This document shows, piece by piece, positions 54,635 to 64,000 of a stretch of DNA of 64,000 nucleotides. Location of the stretch: the NCBI GenBank assembly GCA_949358305.1, contig OX442319.1, positions 11,346,001 through 11,410,000 on the forward strand, written 5' to 3'. Within the stretch, counting starts at the first letter, position 1; each line of letters opens with the position of its first letter. The DNA is from Strigamia acuminata (lineage: Eukaryota > Arthropoda > Chilopoda > Geophilomorpha > Linotaeniidae). Under the pieces are notes generated by a model, which saw only the letters and a list, made by a program, of their open reading frames with translations, was not told the origin of the DNA and made no database searches. The position numbers were made by a program, and so were the translations under genes.

Positions 54635-55414
54635 TTACGCCCTACAAATCAAAGTGTGTTCCCTTTGAGTCCAATCATAAACCTGACATTCATCGCAGCA
54701 GTAACACGCGACCCGACACCCCGTGCACATCTTGAACCCCCGAAACCCACAAACCCGACACCGCGCCACCTCTCTCCGCCCCAAAAACACCACACAAGCC
54801 CCATCTTCGACCCCGATACGACACCCGTCGAAAACCGGGTTCCTAATCTCGACCAAACACCCGAACCCAAACCGAGTGTCGTCCCGCGCCAAATTCAAAC
54901 AAGTGACCACCGCGATGAACTTGTCGTCGTCCTCCACGACGATCTCCAGCGCCGACAAACCCACGCAGGGCTCGTCCACTATCGTGCATCTGATGGCGTA
55001 TCCCCGGTAGTAGCCGGGTTCCATCAAGTGTTTTAGGCCTATCCCGACCAAAATGGTCAAATCGGTGCCGTGGGTCTTTGCGCAAGGCTTGAGAAGGGTT
55101 TCTAGGAGGCTGTGGGGTCGGTTTCGGGTGTCTACGATGGAGTAGTGGGGCGTTGAGGTCATCAGGTGTGGATAGGGGTGCGTGGGGAAGTGCTGGAGGT
55201 AGGAGAGGAGTTCTTCGAAGCTGATTAAAGACGTGGAGTTGATTCGCAGTGGGAAGTGTTGGCTGAGGAAAGTGCGGGGTGGCATGTCCTGGTCGGTTGC
55301 GAGCGATTTGTAACTGCTGAGGGTTTTCATGAGGTTGATGTTCTTTCGGTGGTGTTGGAAAAGTGCGTTTTTAACGGCGCTGGGGTCTTCTGTGGAGATA
55401 CTGCATGGGGCCAT
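54635..55414 (-). CDS. MYND-type zinc finger protein, single exon
   Basis: 259 aa, complete from ATG to stop and markedly more GC-rich than the surroundings. The last 45 residues form a MYND finger: CRVC, CTGC, CYCC, then CQVYDW and a final H...C (EHTLIC), matching the C-x2-C, C-x2-C, C-x3-C, H-x3-C pattern. The preceding 210 residues show no domain I recognise and no signal peptide or TM helix. MYND fingers mediate protein contacts with proline-rich peptides, often in transcriptional repressors. There is no SET domain, so it is not a SMYD methyltransferase. The absence of introns could reflect retroposition. Confidence 0.8.
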   Translation of the reverse strand: MAPCSISTEDPSAVKNALFQHHRKNINLMKTLSSYKSLATDQDMPPRTFLSQHFPLRINSTSLISFEELLSYLQHFPTHPYPHLMTSTPHYSIVDTRNRPHSLLETLLKPCAKTHGTDLTILVGIGLKHLMEPGYYRGYAIRCTIVDEPCVGLSALEIVVEDDDKFIAVVTCLNLARDDTRFGFGCLVEIRNPVFDGCRIGVEDGACVVFLGRREVARCRVCGFRGFKMCTGCRVACYCCDECQVYDWTQREHTLICRA

Positions 55415-55429
55415 GGCTTTGAAAAATGG

Positions 55430-56066
55430 AGATATTTAAGTTTTAAGACCAAAAACTTAATTTTTAAGGCCAAAAACTTAATTTTTAAGGCCAAAAACTT
55501 AATTTTTAAGGCCAAAAACTTAATTTTTAAGGCCAAAAACTTAATTTTTAAATCCAAAAATTTTTTTTCACTATAATTTTAATTTTTAAGGCCAAAAATT
55601 TAATTTTTAAGGCCAAAAATTTAATTTTTAAGGCCAAAAATTTAATTTTTAAGGCCAAAAATTTAATTTTTAAGGCCAAAAATTTTTTTTCACCATAATT
55701 TTAATTTTTAAGACCAAAAATTTTTTTTTAAGGCCAAAAACTTAATTTTTAAGTCCAAAAATTATTTTTCACCATAATTTTAATTTTTAAGGCCAAAAAT
55801 TTAATTTTTAAAGCCAAAAATTTAATTTTTAAGGCCAAAAATTTAATTTTTAAGGCCAAAAAATTTTTTTCACTATAATTTTAATTTTTACACCAAAATT
55901 CATATAGCAGATTAAAAATTCAGTTTTTGGAGGCAAAAATTCATTTTTGAAAGCAAAAATTCATTTTTTTGAGCAAAAATTCATTTTTTTGAGCAAAAAT
56001 TCATTTTTTTGAGCAAAAATTCATTTTTTTGAGCAAAAAATCATTATTTGGAAGCAAAAATTCATT
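55430..56066. repeat. Tandem 20-21 bp repeats upstream of the MYND gene
   Basis: Three blocks: about 55438-55890 has some 20 copies of AATTTTTAAGGCCAAAAAC(T) (21-bp period, encoding a seven-residue pattern in any frame), with longer T-rich interruptions at 55560, 55690, 55765 and 55867; about 55920-56066 has copies of GAGCAAAAATTCATTTTTTT (20-bp period). The Gypsy LTR begins at the right edge. Confidence 0.9.
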
Positions 56067-57227
56067 TGTAATGAATCGCGTTTCCCGAGCGGTTTGGGAC
56101 GCGTTTGAAAGACGCCGCGATACAGAAAATCTTGGGAGCCTGGTCCTCGAGACCTGCCCAGCCGTGAGTGCACGCCTTATGTCGGTAGCACACACTCCAG
56201 ATCCCGATCTTTACACGAATATTTATTTTGGCCGGGTATTCCGAGCTACTAAAATGGGGGGACAGAATTTGCTTAGCGGTCACCAGAGTCAAGACCCAAC
56301 GCGCGTCCCGCAACGTATCGTGCAGATCACAAGATCACACGAAGTTAAACGAAACACGTAACGTCCCGACTCACAAGCGTCCGCCTCGCTGTCGAAGTGA
56401 AGCGCGAAATGGGTGCTAACGCGTGCGTAACTGGCCTGCACGGTCACTCAAATCTAAACTAAACCCCAAACTAATGCTTAATTAAGCTAAAGCTCGTTGT
56501 GAGCGGCGAAACTAAGCTACGCGCCGGATGCATGAAATAAATAGACACAAAGATTTCAGTTTGAAAGCCAAACAAACTTATCCTGCCTAAATAGCGACGC
56601 GTCACGGCGCTTAAAACAATACGAAAGGAAGCGGAAAAACAACAGGTTCAAATGGATAAAACCGTGAGTTAACACTAATAAAGATGAGATGAAAACCTAG
56701 AGTCATGTCTCAGAACTACTAGGTGAAAACAAAGCAGCGAGTGAGCTTTGTAAAGTGAGCTAAGACTCTGCCATGAGCACTGGCTCCAAAGAGCACCTAC
56801 GCGTTCGGGATACAGAGCTTAACTGAGGAAAAAAGGGAAAAATAGGGTGAAAGGTAAACTTGGACTCATCCAAGCTCAACCAATCACGGAAGAGTCAAGA
56901 GCCAATCAGTACAGTCGGTGCATACTAAGTGTATGACTAACGTCGACGCGTACTGACCAGAATAGAAATGCAAATGAGTTCGCATCAAAACAATAAACAG
57001 AAATAGAAAAACTAGGAAGAGATAAGAGAGAAGTGAGAGAAAGAGAAGAGAGTTAGGAATGAGTAAGAGATAAGAAAGGAAGAAATGAGAGAAAATGAGG
57101 AGAATTCGGCTAAACATAAGACAGAATGTAAACAATACAAGGTAGGAACACAATTAGGGTTTATTAGAAACACAACACGGGGGAAACAATGCGTACTACT
57201 CGTACGCGTGAGCACCGGACCGTGACA
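56067..57227 (-). repeat. Putative 3' LTR of the large Gypsy-like element
   Basis: Plus-strand ends TGTAATGAATCG and CCGTGACA (TG...CA) enclose about 1.16 kb directly inside the tandem repeats and outside a G-rich tract (minus strand GGTGGTTGGGGCG) that can serve as polypurine tract. No second LTR is in view, so the boundaries are inferred. Confidence 0.5.
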
Positions 57228-57861
57228 CGCCCCAACCACCAGAGTTTTATTGCTCCGGTTAAAATGGCAATGAAACGATACAAAGCAGGAACAGAATCAA
57301 AAAACATAATCAAAATCAATAAACAATCGAAATAGACTAGATTCGCCGCAACCTTAGCGGTCTTAAACTTAAGAATGATGCGATAACAAAAGAAAATGAC
57401 TAAATCAAATATTCGCGTCAAACGCGTTAAATAATAAACTAAACACTTACAAGAATGCATTTGGCACTAAGATAAACTCTAAAAATAACAAAAAGTCACC
57501 ATACAATCCTCGATTGTTGGGAAAACCAACGCCCACCGTGGCCAGCCGCACAGCCAGAGGAAGAAAATTTAAGGGTCATCTCCATCCGGTACGTGATTGC
57601 CGGAGGAGGAATGAACATCCTTCGGCCGTGCAGGTGGTCACAGGGGGCGCGGAGAACACTAGAAAATAAACAAAAAGAAATAAATATCACAATCAGTTAA
57701 AAATATCACATTCAGTTATCACAACTTGGAAAACAAAATATAAAAATATAAAATGAACACGCGTTTGAATGGGGACTTACCCACCCAAACCAAAAAATGC
57801 GAAAAAAAACAAAAAGTCACGTTCAGTAAGTCCGCTCAGGTTCAAGTCACTTTAAACACAC
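57228..57861 (-). other. 3' untranslated region of the large Gypsy-like element with a possible intron
   Basis: A good donor (GTAAGTCCCC, exon end 57781) and acceptor (TTATTTTCTAG, exon start 57658) define a 122-bp intron 3' of the third ORF. A second short open frame follows (57690-57496) without a known domain. Confidence 0.35.
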
Positions 57862-59643
57862 TCAGTCACTGTCTCCCGGAAACACAACGCGGAGAATCTC
57901 CTCGACCAGGAGCACCACACGACACGCAATCACATCCCCAAGTTGGTCCTCGTTTCGGGGGCGATAACGCGTAAGGTTGGACGCGATGAGCTGCTCCAAA
58001 GCCCCGATCTGAGTGTCGTCCAGCTCGAAGAGCGCCATGGCCTGGTTCTCCGGCCACCCATGTTCTGCCCTCGCGACGGCATAAAAATACTGCCGCCACA
58101 AGTCCGGGTCCGCCTGTAAAAAGGTCGTCGGATCGCGAAGGGAAGGCCGTTGCCAATCGAGGGCCCCAAAGGGAAAAAGCTCGTCGAAACCGGTGCGTGC
58201 CCACACAGTCGTGGGAAACTCACTCACACGCGTATAACGCATCCAGTCGCTATTGCTTTGCTGGCGGAAAATCACTCGCTGAACCGCAGCACTCAAGTCC
58301 CTAAAGTTCATGCTGGAAACCGCAAGGGGGTTGCAACTGGGACTCGAATCTCCGCGGGCCTGGCGCTCAAATCTACGCGTCGCCTGCTCGGGGATGACGT
58401 CCGGCTCAGGAGCAGGCATGATGGCCTTTCGCTTACACGGGGCGGGCGCGCCCCCAGCCACTCTTCCCCCAGAAACGCCCCGGATATGCCCCTCCGCAAT
58501 CTTGGCGAGGGCTCGTCGCTCCAAACGAGTACGCGCTGATTGTTGATGACGCGAAAATCCACTGCAGTTCCGAGCCAAAAACTGTTCGGGAGTTTCTCCT
58601 GCAGCCTTGGGTGCCCCCTGGATGACCGTAGGCGCCCCCGCGGCCCTCCTCACCGGGACCAAAGCCAACTCTTCCACCTCACAAATGGGCTGCGACGCCT
58701 CAATTGCCGGAAGTCCTCCTGCCGCCTCGGTCACATCCCGAATCTCTACAGTGGAATCCGGCGGAATGGCTCGACGGAGGCGGGCGGCCGCCTGGAGATG
58801 GAGCCGACGAAGTTGGGCGATCTCCTCAATCAAATGTTCGTTACGCTCCTCAATACAGCGTACGCGTTCCTGCTCCTCCTCCTCGGGCGTGGCTCCCCAT
58901 CTGGTCACTGTTTCGGGATCCTCTCTCTTCTGCAACTCTCTGGAGTGGAGGGGACGCGTAATGGTCGGCATCTCGTCCTGATTGGAATGTCGGATGACAT
59001 TAATCGAGCTCGTGCCGTCCGGTAATCCGCGCAACATCACTGGTAACGGGGGTGCACAAGCTCCCTCCACCGGCACAATCGAGTTCATCGGCGGATACTG
59101 CCAATTTCTAGGTCTAATCCCAGCCGCCGTGGCCTCCGACACGGTGTTCCTCCAAAACGTCTCGTGGCGCCGGACAAAACGCGTTGTGGCGTACGCGTCA
59201 CCCCGGATTACTTGGAATTCCTCCGGCCATTTAAACTGTGAAAGGTCCCGTCTGTCCCAAAAAGGCTTACGGAGGGCCATCGCCTGAAGCCGACGCATCC
59301 AAATCTTGAAGGGGCCACGGCGGAGGGCGCCTTTTCCTTTACACGCCGGGCATTCCTTGGTCCCCCTCTCAATGTGCCCCCAGCCCGAACAGTAGGGACA
59401 TATCTCGAAATTAGGGAATCCTCCCTCTTTTGGATGGTCGGGGTGCCACGGCGGAATCAAAATCGGTCCGCCGGCATACAAATCCGGAACTGGGTAGGGC
59501 GGCTTGTAGGTCCCCCGACGCGTTGAAGAACGTGGACGCGGATCTGGACATTGTTCCGCTCCCGGCGCTCCCTCGTCGTCCCAAAGCCCTTCATCAGTGG
59601 AAACGTCATCAAGACTCTCGTTGTCACTGTCCGAGTCCGACAT
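57862..59643 (-). CDS. Third ORF of the Gypsy-like element with DnaJ-like zinc finger
   Basis: 593 aa, MSDSDSDNESLDD to FPGDSD, complete. The N-terminus is very acidic. Residues about 82-105 hold two CxxCxGxG-type motifs, CPYCSGWG and CPACKGKG, spaced as half of a DnaJ cysteine-rich zinc finger. Residues about 255-300 (EEEEQERVRCIEERNEHLIE) are predicted coiled coil. The C-terminal third is rich in Trp and acidic residues. No signal peptide, TM helix or furin-type site, so it is not a typical env, although it sits in the env position. A strong acceptor (TTTCTGTAATCTAG, exon start at 59657) lies 14 bp before the ATG, as expected for a spliced subgenomic mRNA. Function unknown; nucleic-acid or chaperone-type binding is only a guess. 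Confidence 0.75.
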   Translation of the reverse strand: MSDSDSDNESLDDVSTDEGLWDDEGAPGAEQCPDPRPRSSTRRGTYKPPYPVPDLYAGGPILIPPWHPDHPKEGGFPNFEICPYCSGWGHIERGTKECPACKGKGALRRGPFKIWMRRLQAMALRKPFWDRRDLSQFKWPEEFQVIRGDAYATTRFVRRHETFWRNTVSEATAAGIRPRNWQYPPMNSIVPVEGACAPPLPVMLRGLPDGTSSINVIRHSNQDEMPTITRPLHSRELQKREDPETVTRWGATPEEEEQERVRCIEERNEHLIEEIAQLRRLHLQAAARLRRAIPPDSTVEIRDVTEAAGGLPAIEASQPICEVEELALVPVRRAAGAPTVIQGAPKAAGETPEQFLARNCSGFSRHQQSARTRLERRALAKIAEGHIRGVSGGRVAGGAPAPCKRKAIMPAPEPDVIPEQATRRFERQARGDSSPSCNPLAVSSMNFRDLSAAVQRVIFRQQSNSDWMRYTRVSEFPTTVWARTGFDELFPFGALDWQRPSLRDPTTFLQADPDLWRQYFYAVARAEHGWPENQAMALFELDDTQIGALEQLIASNLTRYRPRNEDQLGDVIACRVVLLVEEILRVVFPGDSD

Positions 59644-61019
59644 GACAACACACTACTCTAGATTACAGAAAGAATGTAAACAAATGAACAAGCAATAAAT
59701 TGCAAAACGATTCAAATTCATGGACAAAAATTCAAAATTCAACGTAAATAAACATGGCGAACAAACAGAAAATACACCGTGCTCAAAATTATTACACTGG
59801 TTCCGATAAGGAAATTTACGTAAGTGTGCAACGCATAAATGAACATAATCAAAACGAAAAATGCATAAGCCTCAGCATTAACTAGCATAGTTGAGAAGTA
59901 GCTATCCAGGCCGCTGACAAGCACCGGATTCCAAAATACTCGCTATAACCCACAAGGTGAATACAAGCGCTATAACTGACAATTTGATAATTTCAAAGAA
60001 AAGGTACAAATTAATATAAAATGCAGTTGCACACTCCCAATATACAGCTTCAACCAAGATGCAGAACACCCAGTATATAACATGAAATAGCCAAAGATAT
60101 ACGCACAAAAAACGGGTTCGCATTACATGAATAAATTGAGAATAAAGATCAAAATATCTAAAGTGCAAACAAATAAGCAATAACAAAGCTCTTCCAAGTA
60201 AAATACAAACAAGAACGTGAAAAGTACAAAGTACGCGTCCTGTAAATGCATAGGCATTTTAAATAAACATGAGCACAAGCGCGTGGCTAAATGTCGAAAG
60301 ACAAACGCGAAGAAAAATATTCTAAGTCCAACAAAGATGGACGCCAGAGCCCGGATTGAGGCTAGGACTCAGTCACGTGACCCCAACAAAATTCCTCAAC
60401 GAAGTGCAAATTCGGCCATGTTGTTTTTCAAAAAGCGAGAGTGACGAAAATACCAAGCCCGAGCCGTAAAAATGTCAAAACAAAACCAACAACGCGTAAA
60501 AATAAGCTAAACGAAGTTAAACAATTGAATAACTTGACAATTCTAACAATAAAGCGTGAAAAAAAAGGTTTTGTCGGGACGGCGCGAGCGACGGCGTTCG
60601 CCACTCTAACTCACGAATAAAAATACAAAATTGTCCATGAAATGAAAAATAAACACACTCACGGTTACAAGTACACTAAAATCCAATGTCTCTCGCCCCG
60701 TCGAACACTCAAATCCGCTATTCTACGCGTTGTCGAACTCAGCTGAAATCGCACGAGGTATACGCGTCCAACAAGTGGGGGAAAATGGCGGCCGAGCACA
60801 AGTGTGAAAAGCACGTGATTGGTCATCTGACCAATAAACACTCAGCGCCGCCCCACGGGGAAATTGCTTACCGATTCTTCTGAATAGCGAACTTGAGCCC
60901 CGACAAACGGGCAAAGACACGGAAAAAGTACAAAAACTTAAGATTAACAAATAAAACAAGTAAAAATTAGGAATAATTTCCGAATACAATAAAGAAACAA
61001 AAATAACACTTTGACATAA
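59644..61019. other. Non-coding gap between pol and the third ORF
   Basis: About 1.4 kb, A-rich on the plus strand with many short stops on both strands. Four ACGCGT sites. No gene accepted. Confidence 0.5.
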
Positions 61020-64000
61020 TTAGGGGACGACTCCTGCCGTGTTTTCCGATGTTTTGACGCGTAAACACCGTTCCTTCGCAAAGTTTATACAAATGGAGCG
61101 AATTCCCGTCTGAAGTTGAGCAACACGGGCGGAGATGTCGTCCTGGTCCTCTGGTGTCAAATTTTCCATTTCCAGTCCAGATTCTTCATCTTCCAGGTCA
61201 CTGGCGACGTCGGGAACTTCCGGTTCTGGTTCTGGCGCCTGATACCAGTGGCGAAGATCCGCCACGTGAATCGGCTGTGAAATGTTCCCGTTTTCGTCCA
61301 TTAAAAGCACGGTATTCGGTCCAAGAAGACGATGTAGCAGGTAAACGCCCTCGGTTCGGTGTTGGAAACCCGAACTTACCTGTTTGTCGGTCGACGACAA
61401 AGTCCGATTTTTGACGGTGACCCAATCTCCAGGTTTGAACGCGTGTGGCCGCCGTTTCCGGTCATACCACCTCTTGTGGCGTAGGTTGGCGGCCTCCAAG
61501 TTCTTCTTAGCTTCTTCTCGAACGCGTAACAAATATCGATGGAGAAATTGAGCCTCGTCTGGTGGTAGTGGTTCTCCGTCGTCCGTATCCGAGTCCACGT
61601 CGCCTGGAAACCGTGCTTCCTGTCCCGTAACCATCATATATGGTGAAAATTTAAGTGATGTCTGGTACGCAGAGTTGATGGCGAGAATAAATGAACCAAT
61701 ATGTCGATCCCAACGCGTATGTTCATCAATATACGCAAGGATGCATGTTTTGAGCGATTGGTTGAGTCTTTCCGCCAAGTTCCCCTGCGGATGGTACACA
61801 GACAAATACTTATTGACCATTCCCATTTCCGCACACCGCGCCTGAAATTTGGCGGAGCGGAAAGTGGGGGCGTTGTCACTAATGACGGTTTTTGGATATG
61901 CCCATCGATTAGTGAACTTCTTGAGCTGTTTGATTGTGGTGGAGACATCAGCCCTTTCAGTTAGGCGTACATCCACCCAACGACTGGCAGCGTCAACCAT
62001 GACAAACGCGTAACAGTGGCCGCCAGTCGATTTCAGCTTCTTTCCAAAATAATCGATGTAAATAGTTCGAAATAACCTCCTTGGCTTCGCAGTTTCCATT
62101 TCGCCGTACGGAAGTCTTCGTTCCACCTTGGCCCTTTGACAGGACTCGCACACCTTGATCCATTCCGTCACATCTTTTTTCATCCCCGGCCAAAACACGC
62201 GTGTTTTTAAACGCATCATTGTCTTTTCGATGCCTAAATGGCCGGAGGTAGGCGGAAAATGTAGACAGTGGAAATACTTGTAGCGTAGCGGCTGTGGAAG
62301 ATATATCCGACGCGTAGGAGCCCGCTGACCAATTTTGGTTGGAGGGAACTTGCAAAGCAAGCCTCTGTACAAAGCCATGTCAATTGCTTGTTTCTTGACC
62401 TTTTCAGCCTCCTCTTCATCCGGCGGAAGACTTTTCGAACTGAGATACGAAATTAGTCCTTTTGACCATTCATCGGCGTTTTGGGCTTCTTTAATGGCTT
62501 TCTGTGTTGGAAGTATCTCAATTGTCGGGTGATCCGCAGGAAGTGAGTAAAAACTGCCGTCGGAGGAGTGGTCGGAGTGTTGGGACAACTCCGGGTCGAC
62601 GGAGGGTGTTGGAGAGGCCAATTGTCGCCGCGTCTGCGTCGCAGGCCCCAAATCCAGTGGCAAGTCCGGAATCCGGAACTCGTCAGAATCCGTGTCACCT
62701 GGCGGCTCCCCACTTAAAAGGGACATTTCACTGCCTTCGGAGTCGGAAGCACGGTCGAAGATTATGGGAGCCTTTTTGGGCCTGCCAACAGGTCTCTTCT
62801 CCACAACCTTCTTCGGTCGCCCCCTCTTCCTTTTCACAGGGACATCCCCAGGCAGGGAAACCGCTGAAGACTCTTCATCCTCAGGGATTAGTTGCTCCAC
62901 CGGGTCCTCAATGATTGGGTGTTTCCTCGGGCGGCCCCTTTTCCTCTTTGCGGGGGGATCCCCAGCAGGGAGAGAAATTGCCACGGACTCCTCGTCGTCA
63001 GAAACGAGCCCATCAATCATTGGGTTTTGGACGACCGGATGCTTCCTTGGTCGACCCCTCTTCCTGTTCTCCGGGGTAGGCCCAACTGGTGCTGGACCTC
63101 CGGCGATCGGGTGCTTTCGTGGACGTCCCCTCTTCCTTTTTGGAGGGTTGTTGTCCACCGGACTAATATCCACCGACCCCAGAGCCGCCCCAGCCAACCT
63201 GGCGAGCAGGATGCGTTTTTGGCGACGCATTGTGACAGCTCGAACAATTTTAGCATTTGATGGTTTGAGATGCGTCAAATCTTCCAACTCCTCCATCTTT
63301 GGCACAGGCCAATCCCTGTAATCGTCAAAGAACGCACAATAACATGTGTCGTCCAAAGATGGGCAATCCTCATCATCCAACTCGATTGGCGGGTCGACAG
63401 GGGCGCGGCTTAACGCGTCAGCAACTCGATTCTTTGTTCCACTGCAGTGTAGGAACGTAAAACGATACTCCGACAAAGAAAGAATCCAGCGCGCCAATCG
63501 ACCCTTGGGCTCTCGTTGGGTGAAGAGCCACATCAAGGACTTATGGTCACTCTCGAGGTAAAAGTCCATTAGCTCGAGATACGCCCTGAAGCGCTTCACA
63601 GCCCACACAGCGGCCAAGCATTCAATTTCAGTTGTCATATAATTCTTCTCCGCCTTGTTTAGGGCTCTCGACGCGAAGGCAATGGGAACGCGTACACCGT
63701 CATTGTTGATTTGCATCAAGACGGCACCAAGCCCCGAATAACTGGCGTCCGTTTGGAGAATATAGGGTTTCGTCCAATCGGGGAAATTCCTATGAAGTGT
63801 AGACAACGAAATCTGGTTTTTCAAATACTCGAAGGCCGCCTGGTGCTCGGGCTTCCACACCCAAGGCGCATTCTTTCGCATCAGAACACGAAATACCTCG
63901 CAAGTCTTAGAATAACCGGGAAAGAACGACGCATAATACCCGACCATCCCCTTGAAGCGTTGCAGCTCTTTGAGGTTAGTCGGCGCCGGGTATTTTTGGA
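61020..64000 (-). CDS. Gypsy-like pol (C-terminal part) with AT-hook array
   Basis: The frame is open to the window edge; 975 aa follow the Met at 63947, with KYPAPTNLKELQRF upstream. Visible parts: end of reverse transcriptase (GYYASFFPGYSK), RNase H with QTDASYSGLGAVL and the DALSRAP end, an insert at about 255-395 with five AT-hook cores (four RGRPRK/RGRPKK and one VGRPKK) alternating with acidic spacers, integrase H/H/C/C at about 550-600 (HFPPTSGHLG, CESC), DDE core with YIDYFG, SDNAPTF and NLAERLN, and a C-terminal chromodomain-free basic region ending at 61020. AT-hooks bind the minor groove of AT-rich DNA and could tether the enzyme to chromatin (inference). Confidence 0.9.
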   Translation of the reverse strand, partial: QKYPAPTNLKELQRFKGMVGYYASFFPGYSKTCEVFRVLMRKNAPWVWKPEHQAAFEYLKNQISLSTLHRNFPDWTKPYILQTDASYSGLGAVLMQINNDGVRVPIAFASRALNKAEKNYMTTEIECLAAVWAVKRFRAYLELMDFYLESDHKSLMWLFTQREPKGRLARWILSLSEYRFTFLHCSGTKNRVADALSRAPVDPPIELDDEDCPSLDDTCYCAFFDDYRDWPVPKMEELEDLTHLKPSNAKIVRAVTMRRQKRILLARLAGAALGSVDISPVDNNPPKRKRGRPRKHPIAGGPAPVGPTPENRKRGRPRKHPVVQNPMIDGLVSDDEESVAISLPAGDPPAKRKRGRPRKHPIIEDPVEQLIPEDEESSAVSLPGDVPVKRKRGRPKKVVEKRPVGRPKKAPIIFDRASDSEGSEMSLLSGEPPGDTDSDEFRIPDLPLDLGPATQTRRQLASPTPSVDPELSQHSDHSSDGSFYSLPADHPTIEILPTQKAIKEAQNADEWSKGLISYLSSKSLPPDEEEAEKVKKQAIDMALYRGLLCKFPPTKIGQRAPTRRIYLPQPLRYKYFHCLHFPPTSGHLGIEKTMMRLKTRVFWPGMKKDVTEWIKVCESCQRAKVERRLPYGEMETAKPRRLFRTIYIDYFGKKLKSTGGHCYAFVMVDAASRWVDVRLTERADVSTTIKQLKKFTNRWAYPKTVISDNAPTFRSAKFQARCAEMGMVNKYLSVYHPQGNLAERLNQSLKTCILAYIDEHTRWDRHIGSFILAINSAYQTSLKFSPYMMVTGQEARFPGDVDSDTDDGEPLPPDEAQFLHRYLLRVREEAKKNLEAANLRHKRWYDRKRRPHAFKPGDWVTVKNRTLSSTDKQVSSGFQHRTEGVYLLHRLLGPNTVLLMDENGNISQPIHVADLRHWYQAPEPEPEVPDVASDLEDEESGLEMENLTPEDQDDISARVAQLQTGIRSICINFAKERCLRVKTSENTAGVVP
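62770..63150 (-). other. AT-hook array inside pol
   Basis: Five copies of KRKRGRPRKHP-like cores at about 63111-63150, 63040-63075, 62919-62955, 62808-62842 and 62777-62795, repeated together with the following HP(I/V) and an acidic DDEES/EDEES linker. The repeat unit of about 120 bp points to internal duplication. Confidence 0.9.

Larger units (their letters stand above)
56067..64000 (-). mobile_element. Large Gypsy-like LTR element, 3' part (5' part outside the window)
   Basis: In minus-strand order: pol from beyond 64000 to 61020, a 1.4-kb non-coding gap, a separate 593-aa ORF (59643-57862), a 3' region with an apparent intron, and a putative 3' LTR at 56067-57227. The order gag/pol/third ORF/LTR resembles env-bearing Gypsy elements, but the third ORF is not an envelope by any feature I see. 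Base composition is richer in GC than the rest of the window and ACGCGT is strongly over-represented. Confidence 0.75.

Noticed and set aside
55256-55576. Open frames of repeating KIKFLAL / FKAKNLI upstream of the MYND gene
   Set aside because: Products of the 21-bp tandem repeat (period divisible by 3), not genes.
58150-59025. Plus-strand open frames opposite the third ORF of the large element
   Set aside because: Antisense shadows in GC-rich coding sequence, with no motifs of their own.

Overview
This AT-rich window comes from an animal nuclear genome, most likely an arthropod and probably a hexapod. The evidence is a tandem family of intron-containing pickpocket-like DEG/ENaC channel genes, decayed copies of conserved eukaryotic genes (AAR2, ICMT, a TFIIIC-like WD protein), and a load of BEL/Pao, Ty3/Gypsy, piggyBac, Tc1/mariner and hAT-like elements. 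Nothing points to a prokaryote or virus genome.

The backbone is a minus-strand array of five copies of one ten-exon gene. I call them unit A (47142-52188), B (40476-46055), C (34876-39417), D (26030-30500) and E (64-3404, continuing off the left edge). Splicing at the visible GT/AG sites gives uninterrupted frames of 737-740 aa in A-D. Each protein holds two DEG/ENaC subunits in a row: TM1, extracellular domain, TM2 with a GIS filter, a basic linker of about 55 residues, then a second TM1, extracellular domain, TM2 with GIS. The two halves have matching intron phases (1,0,0,2 in both), so a tandem duplication followed by fusion made the gene. Unit A sits next to a MYND-finger gene. The spacers upstream of units B and C carry a scrap that looks like that gene's 3' flank, so A is probably the ancestral locus. 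An orphan 5' region at 32.5-33.1 kb marks a lost sixth copy.

Between units E and D lies about 21 kb of unrelated material. It holds a decayed WD-repeat gene split by a nearly intact BEL/Pao element (5203-11571), an AAR2 pseudogene (12438-13735), simple repeats, a last exon of ICMT, a piggyBac-type MITE holding a full-length Gypsy element (17735-22529), a hAT-like MITE and a second decayed gene. Two related 16-bp minisatellites in opposite orientation lie near the two ends of this block.

Right of unit A are a Tc1 element with one frameshift (52428-53999), the single-exon MYND gene (54635-55414), tandem 21-bp repeats, and the 3' part of a large Gypsy-like element on the minus strand (56067 to the window end). 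That last element is unusual. Its pol carries five AT-hooks between RNase H and integrase, it has a post-pol ORF with a DnaJ-like zinc finger just behind a splice acceptor, and it contains about 28 copies of ACGCGT in 7.6 kb.
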